From contig NZ_LGYZ01000131.1 of the NCBI RefSeq assembly GCF_001310275.1, forward strand, positions 42,283-106,282: a DNA stretch of 64,000 nucleotides, read 5' to 3'. This stretch comes from Nocardia arizonensis (GTDB taxonomy: Bacteria; Actinomycetota; Actinomycetes; Mycobacteriales; Mycobacteriaceae). Shown here in pieces: positions 52,874 to 61,376 of this stretch. Within the stretch, counting starts at the first letter, position 1; every line of letters starts with the position of its first letter. The position numbers and the translations under genes were made by a program. The notes beneath the pieces are model-generated. The model was given only the letters and a program-made list of their open reading frames with translations, did not search any database and had not been told where the DNA came from.

Positions 52874-53969
52874 GCGGATACGCGCGCTGCGCGAACTGTT
52901 CGGGTTCACGCAGCAGCAACTGTCCGGAATGACCGGCCTCGGTCAATCCTGGCTGTCCGAAGTGGAGACTCATTCTCGTGACGCAACCTCAGCCGAACTC
53001 AAGATCATCGCAGACTCCACCGGAACCCCGCTGAGCTTTTTCCGGGTCGAGTCGAGCTCGATCCCTCTGGACTCGCTGCGGTTTCGAAAGCTAGCGGGCG
53101 CAAGCAGGACCATGACTCGACGGATTCATCGGTGGTACGGCGAGGGATACCGAGTCTCGAATGGCTTGATCACGGAGGGCAGGTACCCGGTTGCCGACCT
53201 CCCCTTTGTGACCCAGGAGTCGGTGACCGACGACGAAATCAACCACTTGGCCGATCAAACCAGAGAAGCGCTACGCCTTGCACCTGCCGCACCGATCCCG
53301 CATCTCACGCGCGCACTGGAACGTGCCGGCGTCGCCGTGGCCCCTATCGTGCCCCCACAGATCGAGGGCGACGAAGCGCCAGCAGGAGGAGGCCATTTCG
53401 GAGCCTCGTACTGGGGCGGCCTCGGCGCCAGCGGCCTGATCGGATTCTTCCCGGGCACGCACGGTGATCGACAGCGATTCACAATCGCACACGAAGTCGG
53501 GCACATGGTCTTACATACGTTCCGCCCCCGAGCAAACGACCCGGAGAACGAGGCCAACAAGTTCGCATCTGCCCTACTCGTCCCGCGCTCCCGGGCCGTT
53601 GAGATACTTTCTGATGCAACAACTTTGACTGACTACGCGCGGATCAAGGCCACCTGGGGAGTATCCATACAAGCTTTGATCATGAGAGCGGCGGCACTCG
53701 AGTTGATCACCGACACTCGAACGAGGTCGTTGTTCGTACAGTTGTCCGCGAAGGGCTGGCGCAAGGAAGAACCGGTCGAGGTAGGCAACGAAAGCCCGCT
53801 GCTGCTATGGACACTCCTGAGCCGACGATTCGGAGACCGGCCCTACCGGGCCGCGGCCGAGCCCCTCGCCATCCCTCCCGCAGTGCTGCGATCGTTCATA
53901 CCGACACCACAGGAGAACTCTGGACGTAAACAACCTGGCGGATCGGTGTACAAGTTCAGCGCCAACTAG
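52851..53969 (+). CDS. XRE regulator fused to ImmA/IrrE-type metalloprotease
   Basis: A 372-residue two-domain protein. Residues 5-65 are an XRE helix-turn-helix (RIRALRELFGFTQQQLSGM, GLGQSWLSEVETH). From about 165 it has the ImmA/IrrE peptidase domain: RFTIAHEVGHMVLH with the HEXXH zinc motif, then ENEANKFASALLVP, the usual third-ligand segment. Such proteins cleave a repressor to control mobile elements or stress genes. ATG 52851 or 52848, behind GGAAGAGGAAGG. It overlaps the preceding gene and lies just outside the AICE, so it may belong to another element. Confidence 0.88.
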   Translation: MLPASPGERIRALRELFGFTQQQLSGMTGLGQSWLSEVETHSRDATSAELKIIADSTGTPLSFFRVESSSIPLDSLRFRKLAGASRTMTRRIHRWYGEGYRVSNGLITEGRYPVADLPFVTQESVTDDEINHLADQTREALRLAPAAPIPHLTRALERAGVAVAPIVPPQIEGDEAPAGGGHFGASYWGGLGASGLIGFFPGTHGDRQRFTIAHEVGHMVLHTFRPRANDPENEANKFASALLVPRSRAVEILSDATTLTDYARIKATWGVSIQALIMRAAALELITDTRTRSLFVQLSAKGWRKEEPVEVGNESPLLLWTLLSRRFGDRPYRAAAEPLAIPPAVLRSFIPTPQENSGRKQPGGSVYKFSAN

Positions 53970-54254
53970 GAACCGAACGATTCTTCAATCTGCTGGTCGG
54001 CGCACAGATGGCGTGTGGCCGAAATCGTCGGGCCGTGGCTGGGTCTGGGTTCGGCAACCGCGAGGGGCGTCGTGAATGGCCCGTCCTCAGGATCCAGTCC
54101 AGCCTCGCATTCGGACTGCCGTATCTGGCCGGCCGCACCCACCCGCCAACCCGGATTCCGGTAACCGAGCACTGGCAGCGGAACCGCCGTCGTCCTCCTC
54201 GGCAGCCGCTTATCGGAAACTGAGATCCGCTCGTGCCGGGCAGGTCCTGATTCG
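53970..54254. other. Intergenic region right of the ImmA/IrrE gene
   Basis: Some 285 bases with open frames on both strands, none with a recognisable product. It marks the return to high-GC chromosome. Confidence 0.45.
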
Positions 54255-54450
54255 GGGGAATTGGAGTCGGTGGCGATGGACACGATCTGGCCGGTGCCTG
54301 GCGAGTGCGCGTGAGGTGCGTCAAGTGATCCTCGGCGATCGCGAGATCGCCTGCATCACGGTGATGACCACAATGGACAACCTATATCACAAAGGATGGT
54401 TGTTGCGGCACCGTCACAGCAGGGCCTACCTGTACCGGCCGCGCCGCAGG
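54255..54450 (+). pseudogene. Frameshifted BlaI/MecI-type regulator remnant
   Basis: Frame 54258 encodes GELESVAMDTIWPVPGE and then stops; one frame over the sequence continues SAREVRQVILGDREIACITV, then MDNLYHKGWLLRHR and RAYLYRP. Together these are the BlaI winged helix with one frameshift near 54305. The C-terminal third of the family is missing. A full BlaI homologue is at 63464-63820, so this may be a dead paralogue. Confidence 0.75.
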
Positions 54451-54451
54451 G

Positions 54452-54640
54452 CTAGCGACTGCGGCCGCTGCCGTCCTGGTGGTGGCCGTAGTCGACACGG
54501 GGGTTGCCGTGCCCGTTGCCTCCGTTGCCGTCGTTTAAGATATGTCCACCGGTCCCTGCCGACGGCGGGGCCGCTGCGGCGGGGACAGCAACGAACATCG
54601 CCGCCGCGGCGGCGATCGAGGTCGCGGCCACCAACCGCAA
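54452..54640 (-). CDS. Small secreted peptide
   Basis: A 62-residue protein with a signal peptide (RLVAATSIAAAAAMFVAVPA, cleavage near AAA-AP) and a mature part of about 38 residues rich in Gly, His and Asn (ILNDGNGGNGHGNP, YGHHQDGSG). The start would be TTG 54640, with GGAG 13 bases before it, so it is uncertain. The mature sequence resembles disordered exported peptides of actinobacteria. The histidines fit the nearby copper genes, but that link is only an inference. Confidence 0.5.
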   Translation of the reverse strand: MRLVAATSIAAAAAMFVAVPAAAAPPSAGTGGHILNDGNGGNGHGNPRVDYGHHQDGSGRSR

Positions 54641-55109
54641 CGCCGGTCATGAGCTCCGTGAGGTCTGCGTCGTGATCATTGTGGGGCTACTATGCGGGGT
54701 TCTCGGGGCGATTGCCGAGGAGTCGGGCGGGCAGGGACGAGCTGTGTTCACGGCCTGCGGGTTCGGCGTGGCGGGCGATTGTCGATTCCCCAACCGATCG
54801 CCATCGATGGACGCCCCGTCGGGTAGCGCGTCTGATCGCAAACTTATTACGTACCGAGATAGTAGATCGGTTGACGCGGATGCCGACCCGCCTCAGATAG
54901 ACTCGGGTGGACGACACGAAAAATATTTGCGGACACGATGATCGGCCGAGGAGGTGCGAATGGGGCACGAGCTGCGTACGCGGCCCGGCCGCGATTCGCG
55001 CCCTGAATCGAAGTTCCGCGCGACGACCGGGACCACCGGCGCCGGCGGACGGTCGGGTCCACTCGCGCGGTTGCGCGGGTCGTTACGATTTCGTTACTGT
55101 CGTGTCATC
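54641..55109. other. Upstream region of lpqS
   Basis: About 470 bases with no supported gene. It includes an AT-rich promoter-like stretch near 54838-54935 (TTATTACGTACCGAGATAGTAG). I looked for a RicR/CsoR-type palindrome (TACCC-N-GGGTA) and did not find a clear one. Confidence 0.45.
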
Positions 55110-55517
55110 GTGGATTTCCTCGTTCGATTGCGGCCTGGTAGCTGGCTGGTGGTGTTGGCGCTGGTGGCCTTGGTGGTCGTTCCCGGTCTGGACTGCCGAC
55201 TGGCCCAGCAACATGCCCAACACGGCGGTGGCTCGCACGCGGTCGCCGAGCGGGACTCGGGCGCCGTCCACGACGATCTCGCATCGCCGATCATCGACCA
55301 TTGTGTCGACCACCGCGTGCACTGCGCCTCTCCGGCACTGCCACCGGGGGTCGTCTCGCTGACTGTCGTGGCTTTGCTGCTCGCGGCGGTGACCTCGGTG
55401 CTGGTGGCGGCGCCGGGTCCGGCGGTGTCCGCCGGGGGTGTGCGTGGCCCCCCGCGCCCCTCGATGTCCGCTACCGGGCGGACCCTTCTGACTCTGTTCT
55501 GCATCGCCCGACGCTGA
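55110..55517 (+). CDS. lpqS: LpqS-like copper-responsive envelope protein
   Basis: A 135-residue protein with an N-terminal hydrophobic helix (WLVVLALVALVVVPGLDC), a His-rich segment (QQHAQHGGGSHAV, then DHCVDHRVHC), a second hydrophobic stretch and the C-terminus TGRTLLTLFCIARR. That C-terminus and the order lpqS-cysK2-MFS match M. tuberculosis Rv0847-Rv0849, where lpqS belongs to the copper-induced RicR regulon. The Cys after the first helix lacks a full lipobox. GTG 55110 gives the family length; an upstream ATG at 54954 is possible. Confidence 0.78.
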   Translation: MDFLVRLRPGSWLVVLALVALVVVPGLDCRLAQQHAQHGGGSHAVAERDSGAVHDDLASPIIDHCVDHRVHCASPALPPGVVSLTVVALLLAAVTSVLVAAPGPAVSAGGVRGPPRPSMSATGRTLLTLFCIARR

Positions 55518-55621
55518 TCGGCCGCGCCCGCGCCGAGGTGTTCTCGGCGGCGGGAATCTGCTGCCCACCCGTCGTGGCGCGCCGTCGAACGCGGACGCCG
55601 TTGCAGAGAAGAGACAGCCCC

Positions 55622-56746
55622 ATGAACAATGTCGTGCCCCTGCGCGATCTCGAACCCGCCGGCCGGAAACCGGCAGCACCGCTGACCGCAGACGCACCCC
55701 GCGGGCTGGTCGGCAACACCCCGGTGTTGTGGATCGGCCAACCGTTGGCCGGAGTCGGACGCGGCTTCTGGGCCAAGCTCGAAGGCTTCAATCCCGGCGG
55801 GATGAAGGACCGTCCCGCGCTGCACATGGTCCGCCGCGCCCGCGAGCGCGGCGAGCTGCGTCCGGGGGCCCGTATCGTCGAATCCAGCAGCGGCACCCTC
55901 GGACTCGGACTCGCGCTGGCCGGCATGGTGCATCAGCACCCGGTGACCGTGGTCACCGATCCCGGCCTGGAACCGATCGTGGCCCGGATGCTGGGTGCCT
56001 ACGGCACCACCGTCGAACTGGTCACCGAGGCACATCCCAGCGGCGGCTGGCAACAGGCACGCCGCGACCGGGTCGCTCGACTGCTGGCCGCCAATCCCGG
56101 CGCCTGGTGCCCCGACCAGTACAACAACCCGGACAACGTCGACAGCTACGACGCTCTGGCCCGGGAATTGATCGAGCAATTGGGCACCGTCGATGTCCTG
56201 GTATGCGCGGTCGGCACCGGAGGCCACTCCGCCGGGATCGCCCGCGTGCTGCGCCGGTTCAACCCGGAGATGACCCTCATCGGTGTCGACACGATCTCCT
56301 CGACGATTTTCGGTCAACCGGCCGGGCCGCGCCTGATGCGCGGGCTGGGGTCGAGCATCTTGCCCGCCAACGTCGACTACGACGCCTTCGACGAGGTGCA
56401 CTGGGTCGCCCCGGCCGAAGCGGTGTGGGCCGCGCGCACCCTGGCCGCGACCCACCACGCCAGCGGCGGATGGAGCGTCGGCGCGGTGGCGTTGGTCGCT
56501 GGCTGGGCCGCGCGGGTCACCTCCGCCGACACACAGATCGCCGCGGTGTTCCCCGACGGACCGCACCGCTACTTCGACACTGTCTACAACGACACCTACT
56601 GCGCCCAGCACGGCCTGCTCGACGCCACCCCGCCGGTCGAACCCGACACCATCGCCCACTCGGGGCAGCGGGTGGTGACCCGATGGACGCGCTGCACGAC
56701 GGTGAGCGCACCCGAGCCGTCCGTGGCCGCGGGGACTCCGTCGTGA
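55622..56746 (+). CDS. cysK2: PLP-dependent cysteine synthase family, CysK2 (S-sulfocysteine synthase)
   Basis: A 374-residue PLP enzyme. The Schiff-base Lys62 is in NPGGMKDRPA, the substrate loop is VESSSGTLGLGLA, the phosphate-binding loop is VGTGGHSAGI, and TPVLW marks the fold-type II N-terminus. M. tuberculosis CysK2 (Rv0848) makes S-sulfocysteine from O-phosphoserine and thiosulfate and has nearly the same length. The gene overlaps the MFS gene by 4 bases (GTGA). ATG 55622 follows AGAAGAG. With lpqS and YcnI nearby, a role in metal or redox stress is plausible. Confidence 0.92.
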   Translation: MNNVVPLRDLEPAGRKPAAPLTADAPRGLVGNTPVLWIGQPLAGVGRGFWAKLEGFNPGGMKDRPALHMVRRARERGELRPGARIVESSSGTLGLGLALAGMVHQHPVTVVTDPGLEPIVARMLGAYGTTVELVTEAHPSGGWQQARRDRVARLLAANPGAWCPDQYNNPDNVDSYDALARELIEQLGTVDVLVCAVGTGGHSAGIARVLRRFNPEMTLIGVDTISSTIFGQPAGPRLMRGLGSSILPANVDYDAFDEVHWVAPAEAVWAARTLAATHHASGGWSVGAVALVAGWAARVTSADTQIAAVFPDGPHRYFDTVYNDTYCAQHGLLDATPPVEPDTIAHSGQRVVTRWTRCTTVSAPEPSVAAGTPS

Positions 56747-58182
56747 GCGTGTACGCCAGATTCGCCGGATTCGATCTGCCCGCCCGGCTGCTGATGATCA
56801 ACCAGTTCGGCATCAACCTGGGCTTCTACATGCTGATGCCGTATCTGGCCGGCTACCTGGCCGGACCGCTGGGGCTGGCGGCGTGGGCGGTGGGACTGGT
56901 GCTGGGCGTGCGCAACTTCTCCCAACAGGGCATGTTCCTGATCGGAGGCACCCTCGCCGACCGGCTCGGCTACAAACCGTTGATCGTGGCGGGGTGTCTG
57001 CTGCGGACCGGCGGATTCGCGCTGCTGGTCGTGGCGGACTCGCTGCCCGGTGTCCTGATCGCCTCGGCGGCGACCGGTTTCGCCGGAGCCCTGTTCAATC
57101 CCGCGGTGCGCGCGTACCTGGCCGCCGACGCCGGTGAGCGCCGTCTGGAAGCCTTCGCCGTGTTCAACATGTTCTACCAGGCGGGAATACTGGCGGGTCC
57201 GCTGGTCGGGCTCGCCTTGATGACGCTGGAGTTCCGGCTCACCGCCGCGGTCGCCGCGGCGGTGTTCGCCGCGCTGACCCTCGCCCAACTACTCGCGCTG
57301 CCGCCCCGGCGCGCCGAGGCCCCCGCCGAGGCGACCTCGGTGTTCGAGGACTGGCGCACCGTGGTGTCCAACCGGCGTTTCCTCGGTTTCTCGGTGGCGA
57401 TGATCGGTTCCTATGTGCTGTCGTTCCAGGTCTATCTGGCCCTGCCGTTGCAGGCGGAGTTCATCGCGGGTGCTCGGTCTCAGATCCTGGTTTCGGGTCT
57501 GTTCGTCGTCTCCGGGGTCGTCGCGGTCGCAGGGCAACTGCGGATCACCGCCTTCTTACGAGCCCGGTGGGGTCCGGCCACGAGCCTGGTCGCCGGGATG
57601 AGCGTGCTCGCGGCGGCGTTCGTCCCGTTGATCGCGGTGCCCGGCACCGCCCGCTTCGGCACCGCGGCGGCGGTGGGCGCTCTGCTGCTGACCACCACCC
57701 TGCTCGCGGTCGGCACCGCCGCGGTGTTCCCGTTCGAGATGGACACCGTCGTGACCCTGTCCGGTGACCGTCTCGTGGCCACCCACTACGGCTTCTACAA
57801 CACCGTCGTCGGTGTCGGCATCCTCCTCGGCAACCTCGCCACCGGCACCGTCGTGGGCGCGGCCCACGACGCGGGCGCGGACTGGGCGGTCTGGGCGGGT
57901 CTGGCCGTCATCGGCCTCGCCTCGACCTGGGCGCTGCGGCGGCTGGCGACCTCCGAGCCGGGCCCGGCCACGGCCGCGTCACCACAATCGCGCACCGCAG
58001 GCCACCGGGCGCCCGGTCCCCGCCGACTGTCCGAGGGCGTCTTCCTCGGCGCGGATTTCCCGACCGTACCGATGCCACGACTCGCCGCCCACGACGGAGG
58101 ACTCGTCGAGCGGACCTCCCCGCCCGGCAGCTGGCCGGTCGCCGGAGGCGATCACCGCCGGTTCCCGGTCGGGCGCCGGTGA
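56743..58182 (+). CDS. MFS transporter (Rv0849-like)
   Basis: A 479-residue, 12-helix major facilitator. Motif A-like GGTLADRLGYKPLIV follows helix 2, and FNPAVRAYLA lies in helix 4. The last 80 residues are a polar, Pro/Arg-rich tail longer than in Rv0849. GTG 56743 overlaps the cysK2 stop by 4 bases, so the two are co-translated, as in mycobacteria. It may export a sulfur compound or a metal complex; no substrate is established. Confidence 0.9.
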   Translation: MSVYARFAGFDLPARLLMINQFGINLGFYMLMPYLAGYLAGPLGLAAWAVGLVLGVRNFSQQGMFLIGGTLADRLGYKPLIVAGCLLRTGGFALLVVADSLPGVLIASAATGFAGALFNPAVRAYLAADAGERRLEAFAVFNMFYQAGILAGPLVGLALMTLEFRLTAAVAAAVFAALTLAQLLALPPRRAEAPAEATSVFEDWRTVVSNRRFLGFSVAMIGSYVLSFQVYLALPLQAEFIAGARSQILVSGLFVVSGVVAVAGQLRITAFLRARWGPATSLVAGMSVLAAAFVPLIAVPGTARFGTAAAVGALLLTTTLLAVGTAAVFPFEMDTVVTLSGDRLVATHYGFYNTVVGVGILLGNLATGTVVGAAHDAGADWAVWAGLAVIGLASTWALRRLATSEPGPATAASPQSRTAGHRAPGPRRLSEGVFLGADFPTVPMPRLAAHDGGLVERTSPPGSWPVAGGDHRRFPVGRR

Positions 58183-58292
58183 GGCCCCGGCGACTTCTCG
58201 GGCGGAGACCGGTCGAACGGGTGCTCGGTCGAAGCCCCCCGACAACAGGCGCGACCATCCGCACACATTCCCCTTCGGACAGGACATATGAG

Positions 58293-58961
58293 ATGAACAC
58301 AGTTCTGCGGCGGCTCGGTTTCACCGTCGCGGTCGCCACGACCGTCACCGTGGCGGCCGGTGGCGTCGCCTCGGCGCATCTGGCGGTCGAGGCGCCCGGC
58401 GCGAAACCCGGCTCCTCGAGCGTGCTCACGTTCCGGATCTCCAACGAATCCGAGCACGCCTTCACCACGGCGTTGACCATCGACCTGCCTGGGCTCAAGA
58501 CTGCCCGCACCGAACCCCTGCCCGGCTGGAACGCCACCGTGACACGCGACCCGTCGACGATGGCGACTTCGGTCACCTGGAATGCCGACACCGACGCCAC
58601 GGTGGGGCCGGGACAATTCCAACGCTTCGCCCTCTACGCGGGCCCCCTGCCCGCGGTCGACACCATCGCCTTCCGGGCCGTGCAGACCTACAGCGACGGC
58701 ACGATCGTGACCTGGGACCAGCCCAGCCTCGCCGGGGCACCCGAACCGGAGTACCCGCTGCCGGTGCTGGTGTTGGCAGGGTCCCCGACCGTGGGCGAAT
58801 CGCACTCCCACAGCAGTGAATCCGCCGCCGCGCCGACCCCGGCGCACGCCGAGCCCGGCGACACCACCCGCCAGCTGGCCATCGCCGGTCTGGCCTTGGG
58901 CGTGCTCGCCGTCGCCGCGGCGGTCACGGCCCTGTTCCGCGCCCGGCGCGCATCCCGATAA
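58293..58961 (+). CDS. YcnI-family copper-binding envelope protein
   Basis: A 222-residue exported protein. After the signal peptide (hydrophobic core, cleavage in GGVASA-HLAVE) the mature chain begins with His, the copper-binding first residue of YcnI proteins. The domain continues with PGSSSVLTFRISNESEHA, LPGWNATVTRD, SVTWNAD and QFQRFALYAGPLP. A His/Ser-rich linker (SHSHSSES) and a C-terminal membrane helix (LAIAGLALGVLAVAAAVTAL) anchor it outside the membrane. It follows the lpqS-cysK2-MFS operon by 110 bases and supports a copper theme. Confidence 0.92.
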   Translation: MNTVLRRLGFTVAVATTVTVAAGGVASAHLAVEAPGAKPGSSSVLTFRISNESEHAFTTALTIDLPGLKTARTEPLPGWNATVTRDPSTMATSVTWNADTDATVGPGQFQRFALYAGPLPAVDTIAFRAVQTYSDGTIVTWDQPSLAGAPEPEYPLPVLVLAGSPTVGESHSHSSESAAAPTPAHAEPGDTTRQLAIAGLALGVLAVAAAVTALFRARRASR

Positions 58962-59082
58962 CCGGGGCGGGGGTTGGGGGCCGGGCGGGGCGACGCCTGG
59001 GCCCCGATTCCTCCGGACCGGACGGTTCAGGGACCGACGGTGCACACCGCGGTACCGGCCCGCGGCGGCGACGGTGGCCCCC

Positions 59083-59428
59083 AGGATCTGGGTCGACAAG
59101 GCATCGGGGAAGCCGGCGCGGTGCCCGGAGTGGGACAAATGCTTCGACCACCTGCGCCGCGGTGTCGAACTCGTCATCACCCGGCTCTCGCGCCCGTGCC
59201 GGTCGGTGCGGCACACGAGCGAACCCGCCGCCCGACTCGACGAGCGCGGTATCGATCTGTCACTGCTCAAGCAGGGCATCGACCACCACCGCCTCCGCCG
59301 GACGGTTCCTGTTGCACGGCATACGCCGCTACACCGTCGCGCACATCGCCGAGACCTCCGGCGTCCCTCACAAGACGGTCTACCGCAACCTCGACCGAGA
59401 CAACGCGGCACGCACACCACCACCATAG
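59083..59428 (+). pseudogene. Serine recombinase (resolvase) remnant
   Basis: One frame reads RIWVDKASGKPARCPEWDKC, then LVITRLSRPCRSVRH and LLKQGID, which are resolvase-domain motifs. The frame then shifts near 59285 to SAGRFLLHGIRR, followed by YTVAHIAETSGVPHKTVYRNL, the resolvase helix-turn-helix. The N-terminal part with the catalytic Ser is missing. This is a decayed transposon-type resolvase. The preceding 120 bases after ycnI hold nothing recognisable. Confidence 0.75.
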
Positions 59429-59443
59429 TCCACTATTTTCTGG

Positions 59444-59461
59444 ATACAGATTAGGATGTAT
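59444..59461. promoter_or_regulatory. Candidate CmtR operator overlapping the start codon
   Basis: ATACA-N8-TGTAT is an inverted repeat across the ATG at 59456. ArsR/SmtB sensors commonly bind such dyads at their own start. The site is short, so this is tentative. Confidence 0.35.
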
Positions 59462-59800
59462 TGTTTGCGTGTGGAGACCGTAGTGCACCGCGACGCGCTG
59501 GCCCGCTTCGGACATGCCCTGTCGGATCCGACCCGGACACAGATCCTGCTGAGCCTGCGCTCCGCGCCGGGATATCCCTCCGACCTCGCCGAGACTATCG
59601 GGGTCTCGCGTCAGATCCTGTCCAATCATCTGGCGTGCCTGCGTGGATGCGGGCTGGTGGTCGCGGTCCCCGAAGGCCGCCGTGCCCGCTACGAGTTGGC
59701 CGACCCTCGTATCGGGCGTGCGCTCGAGGACCTGCTGGGGCTGGTGCTGGCCGTCGATCCGGCCTGCTGCCCGTCTTCGGAGAGCGAGGTGTGCTGCTGA
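59456..59800 (+). CDS. cmtR: ArsR/SmtB metal sensor, CmtR-like
   Basis: A 114-residue repressor that should leave DNA when Cd(II) or Pb(II) binds. The HTH reads SDLAETIGVSRQILSNHLACLRGC; the pair Cys61/Cys65 in HLACLRGCGLVV matches CmtR Cys57/Cys61 of M. tuberculosis, and Cys104/Cys105 in DPACC can supply the third ligand. The tail SSESEVCC adds two cysteines. ATG 59456 gives a CmtR-like N-terminus with Cys3 but has no spaced ribosome site. The stop overlaps the cation exporter start by one base (TGATG). Confidence 0.88.
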   Translation: MYCLRVETVVHRDALARFGHALSDPTRTQILLSLRSAPGYPSDLAETIGVSRQILSNHLACLRGCGLVVAVPEGRRARYELADPRIGRALEDLLGLVLAVDPACCPSSESEVCC

Positions 59801-60525
59801 TGGCCTCGCTCGGTATGCCCTCGATGCCGTCGGGCGTCGCGCCGGGCGCGGATCGGCGGGCGTTGCTGGCGCGGCGGATTCGCTGGTTCGTGGCGATCAC
59901 GATCTCCTACAACGTGATCGAGGCTGTCATCGCCCTGGTCGAGGGCGCACGGGTCTCCTCGACCGCGCTGATCGGTTTCGGCCTGGATTCGATGATCGAG
60001 GTGTCCTCGGCGGCTGCGGTGGCCTGGCAGTTCGCCGGGCCCGACCCCGCCGCACGGGAGAAGGTCGCGCTGCGGATCATCGCGTTCTCGTTCTTCGGGC
60101 TCGCCGCCTACATCACCCTCGACTCGGTCCGGTCCCTGCTCGGCGCCGAGCAGGCCCGGCATTCGCCGGTAGGGATCGGGTTGGCCGCGGCGAGTCTGGT
60201 GATCATGCCGATCCTGTCCGCCGCGCAACGCCGTGCCGGGCGTGAGCTCGGTTCCGCCTCGGCGGTCGCCGATTCCAAGCAGACCTCGCTGTGCACCTAC
60301 CTCTCGGCGGTGCTGCTGATCGGGTTGCTGGTCAACGGCGTGTTCGGCTGGTCGTGGGCCGATCCGATCACCGCGCTGGTGATCGCTGCGATTGCGGTCA
60401 AGGAAGGCCGCAATGCCTGGAAGGGCGATACCTGCTGCCCGACATCGACATCCGCGCTCACTCGGACCGAGCGAGCCCCCCACGACTGCGATTGCTGTGA
60501 CCGGCCCGGGCATGCGAAAACCTGA
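59800..60525 (+). CDS. Cation diffusion facilitator (CDF) metal exporter
   Basis: A 241-residue inner-membrane protein of the CDF family, which exports divalent metals against protons. It has about six helices, with the metal-site helix LIGFGLDSMIEVSSAA and the ASAVADSKQTSLCTYLSA / NGVFGWSWADPITALVIA pair in helices 4-6. The usual soluble C-terminal domain is replaced by a short Cys/His-rich tail (DTCCPTS, HDCDCCDRPGH) that could bind soft metals. Coupling to a CmtR-type sensor suggests Cd, Pb or Zn as substrate. Confidence 0.88.
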   Translation: MASLGMPSMPSGVAPGADRRALLARRIRWFVAITISYNVIEAVIALVEGARVSSTALIGFGLDSMIEVSSAAAVAWQFAGPDPAAREKVALRIIAFSFFGLAAYITLDSVRSLLGAEQARHSPVGIGLAAASLVIMPILSAAQRRAGRELGSASAVADSKQTSLCTYLSAVLLIGLLVNGVFGWSWADPITALVIAAIAVKEGRNAWKGDTCCPTSTSALTRTERAPHDCDCCDRPGHAKT

Positions 60526-60545
60526 CACCGCCCGCGTCCGCCTCC

Positions 60546-60585
60546 CCGCCGGTCCGGCTGGGATACCGCCGGTCCGGCTGGGATA
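60546..60585. repeat. 20-bp tandem duplication
   Basis: CCGCCGGTCCGGCTGGGATA occurs twice in direct tandem (60546-60565 and 60566-60585), ending nine bases before the TSUP start. Confidence 0.8.
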
Positions 60586-60593
60586 GTTCGTGG

Positions 60594-61376
60594 GTGGATA
60601 GCGGGGCCCTGGTAGCGGCGAGTTTCGTGGCGGGACTGGGGGTCGCGGTGGTGACCGCGCCGGTCGGGGTGTCGGGGGCGGTGTTCCTGCTGCCGGTGCA
60701 GATCAGCGTGCTCGGCGTGCCCAGTCCCGCGGTCACTCCCACCAATCTGCTGTTCAACGTCGTGTCCATCCCCGGCGCGCTGGCCCGCTACCGTCGCCGC
60801 GCGCCCCTGACCAGCCCGCTGACCCGGCTGCTGCTGGCGGGCACCCTGCCCGGCGTGATCGTCGGCGCGGTCGTGCGGGTGTTCGCGCTGCCGGAGGCGG
60901 CCACCTTCAAACTGATCGCGGCCGCGCTGCTGGGACCGCTCGGGATATGGCTGTGCCTGCGCACCGCCGCTCGCGCCCGCGGTGACCGCCCGCGGCCGTC
61001 GAGACGGTTCGTCACCGCGACCGCGCTGGTCGTCGGTGTCGTCGGCGGGATCTACGGCATCGGCGGGGGTTCGCTACTCAGCCCGATCCTCGTCGGACGC
61101 GGGATTCCGATGGGTGAGGTAGCGCCCGCCGCGCTCACCTCGACCCTGCTCACCTCGGTCGCGGGTGCGGCCACCTACGCGGTGCTCGGGGTCACCACCG
61201 GCGGCGCCGATATCGCCCCGGACTGGATCATCGGGATCAGTTGCGGGGCGGGTGGTCTGGTCGGCGGATACCTCGGCGCGCACCTGCAACCGCGCCTGCC
61301 CGAACGCGCACTGCGCTACGCCCTCGGCGCGACCGCCGTCACCACCGCCGCGCTCTACACCCTGCAAGCCCTGTGA
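60594..61376 (+). CDS. TSUP (TauE/SafE) family permease
   Basis: A 260-residue inner-membrane protein with 7-8 helices. The family repeats are seen in both halves: FVAGLGVAVVTAPVGVSGAV with VTPTNLLFNV, and GVVGGIYGIGGGSLLSPILV with AALTSTLLTSVAGA. TSUP proteins move sulfur-containing anions such as sulfite, thiosulfate or sulfoacetate. With CysK2 nearby this fits handling of sulfur compounds. GTG 60594 is used; a 20-bp tandem repeat lies just upstream. It is 68 bases after the CDF gene. Confidence 0.9.
   Translation: MDSGALVAASFVAGLGVAVVTAPVGVSGAVFLLPVQISVLGVPSPAVTPTNLLFNVVSIPGALARYRRRAPLTSPLTRLLLAGTLPGVIVGAVVRVFALPEAATFKLIAAALLGPLGIWLCLRTAARARGDRPRPSRRFVTATALVVGVVGGIYGIGGGSLLSPILVGRGIPMGEVAPAALTSTLLTSVAGAATYAVLGVTTGGADIAPDWIIGISCGAGGLVGGYLGAHLQPRLPERALRYALGATAVTTAALYTLQAL

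Noticed and set aside
53966..54283. 105-residue minus-strand gene beside the ImmA/IrrE gene
   Set aside because: The frame ends inside the last codons of the protease gene, has a poor GTG start and matches no family; the support is too weak.
58816..59454. 212-residue protein downstream of ycnI
   Set aside because: Its start lies inside ycnI, and the recognisable resolvase motifs switch frame partway, so it is a pseudogene rather than one protein.
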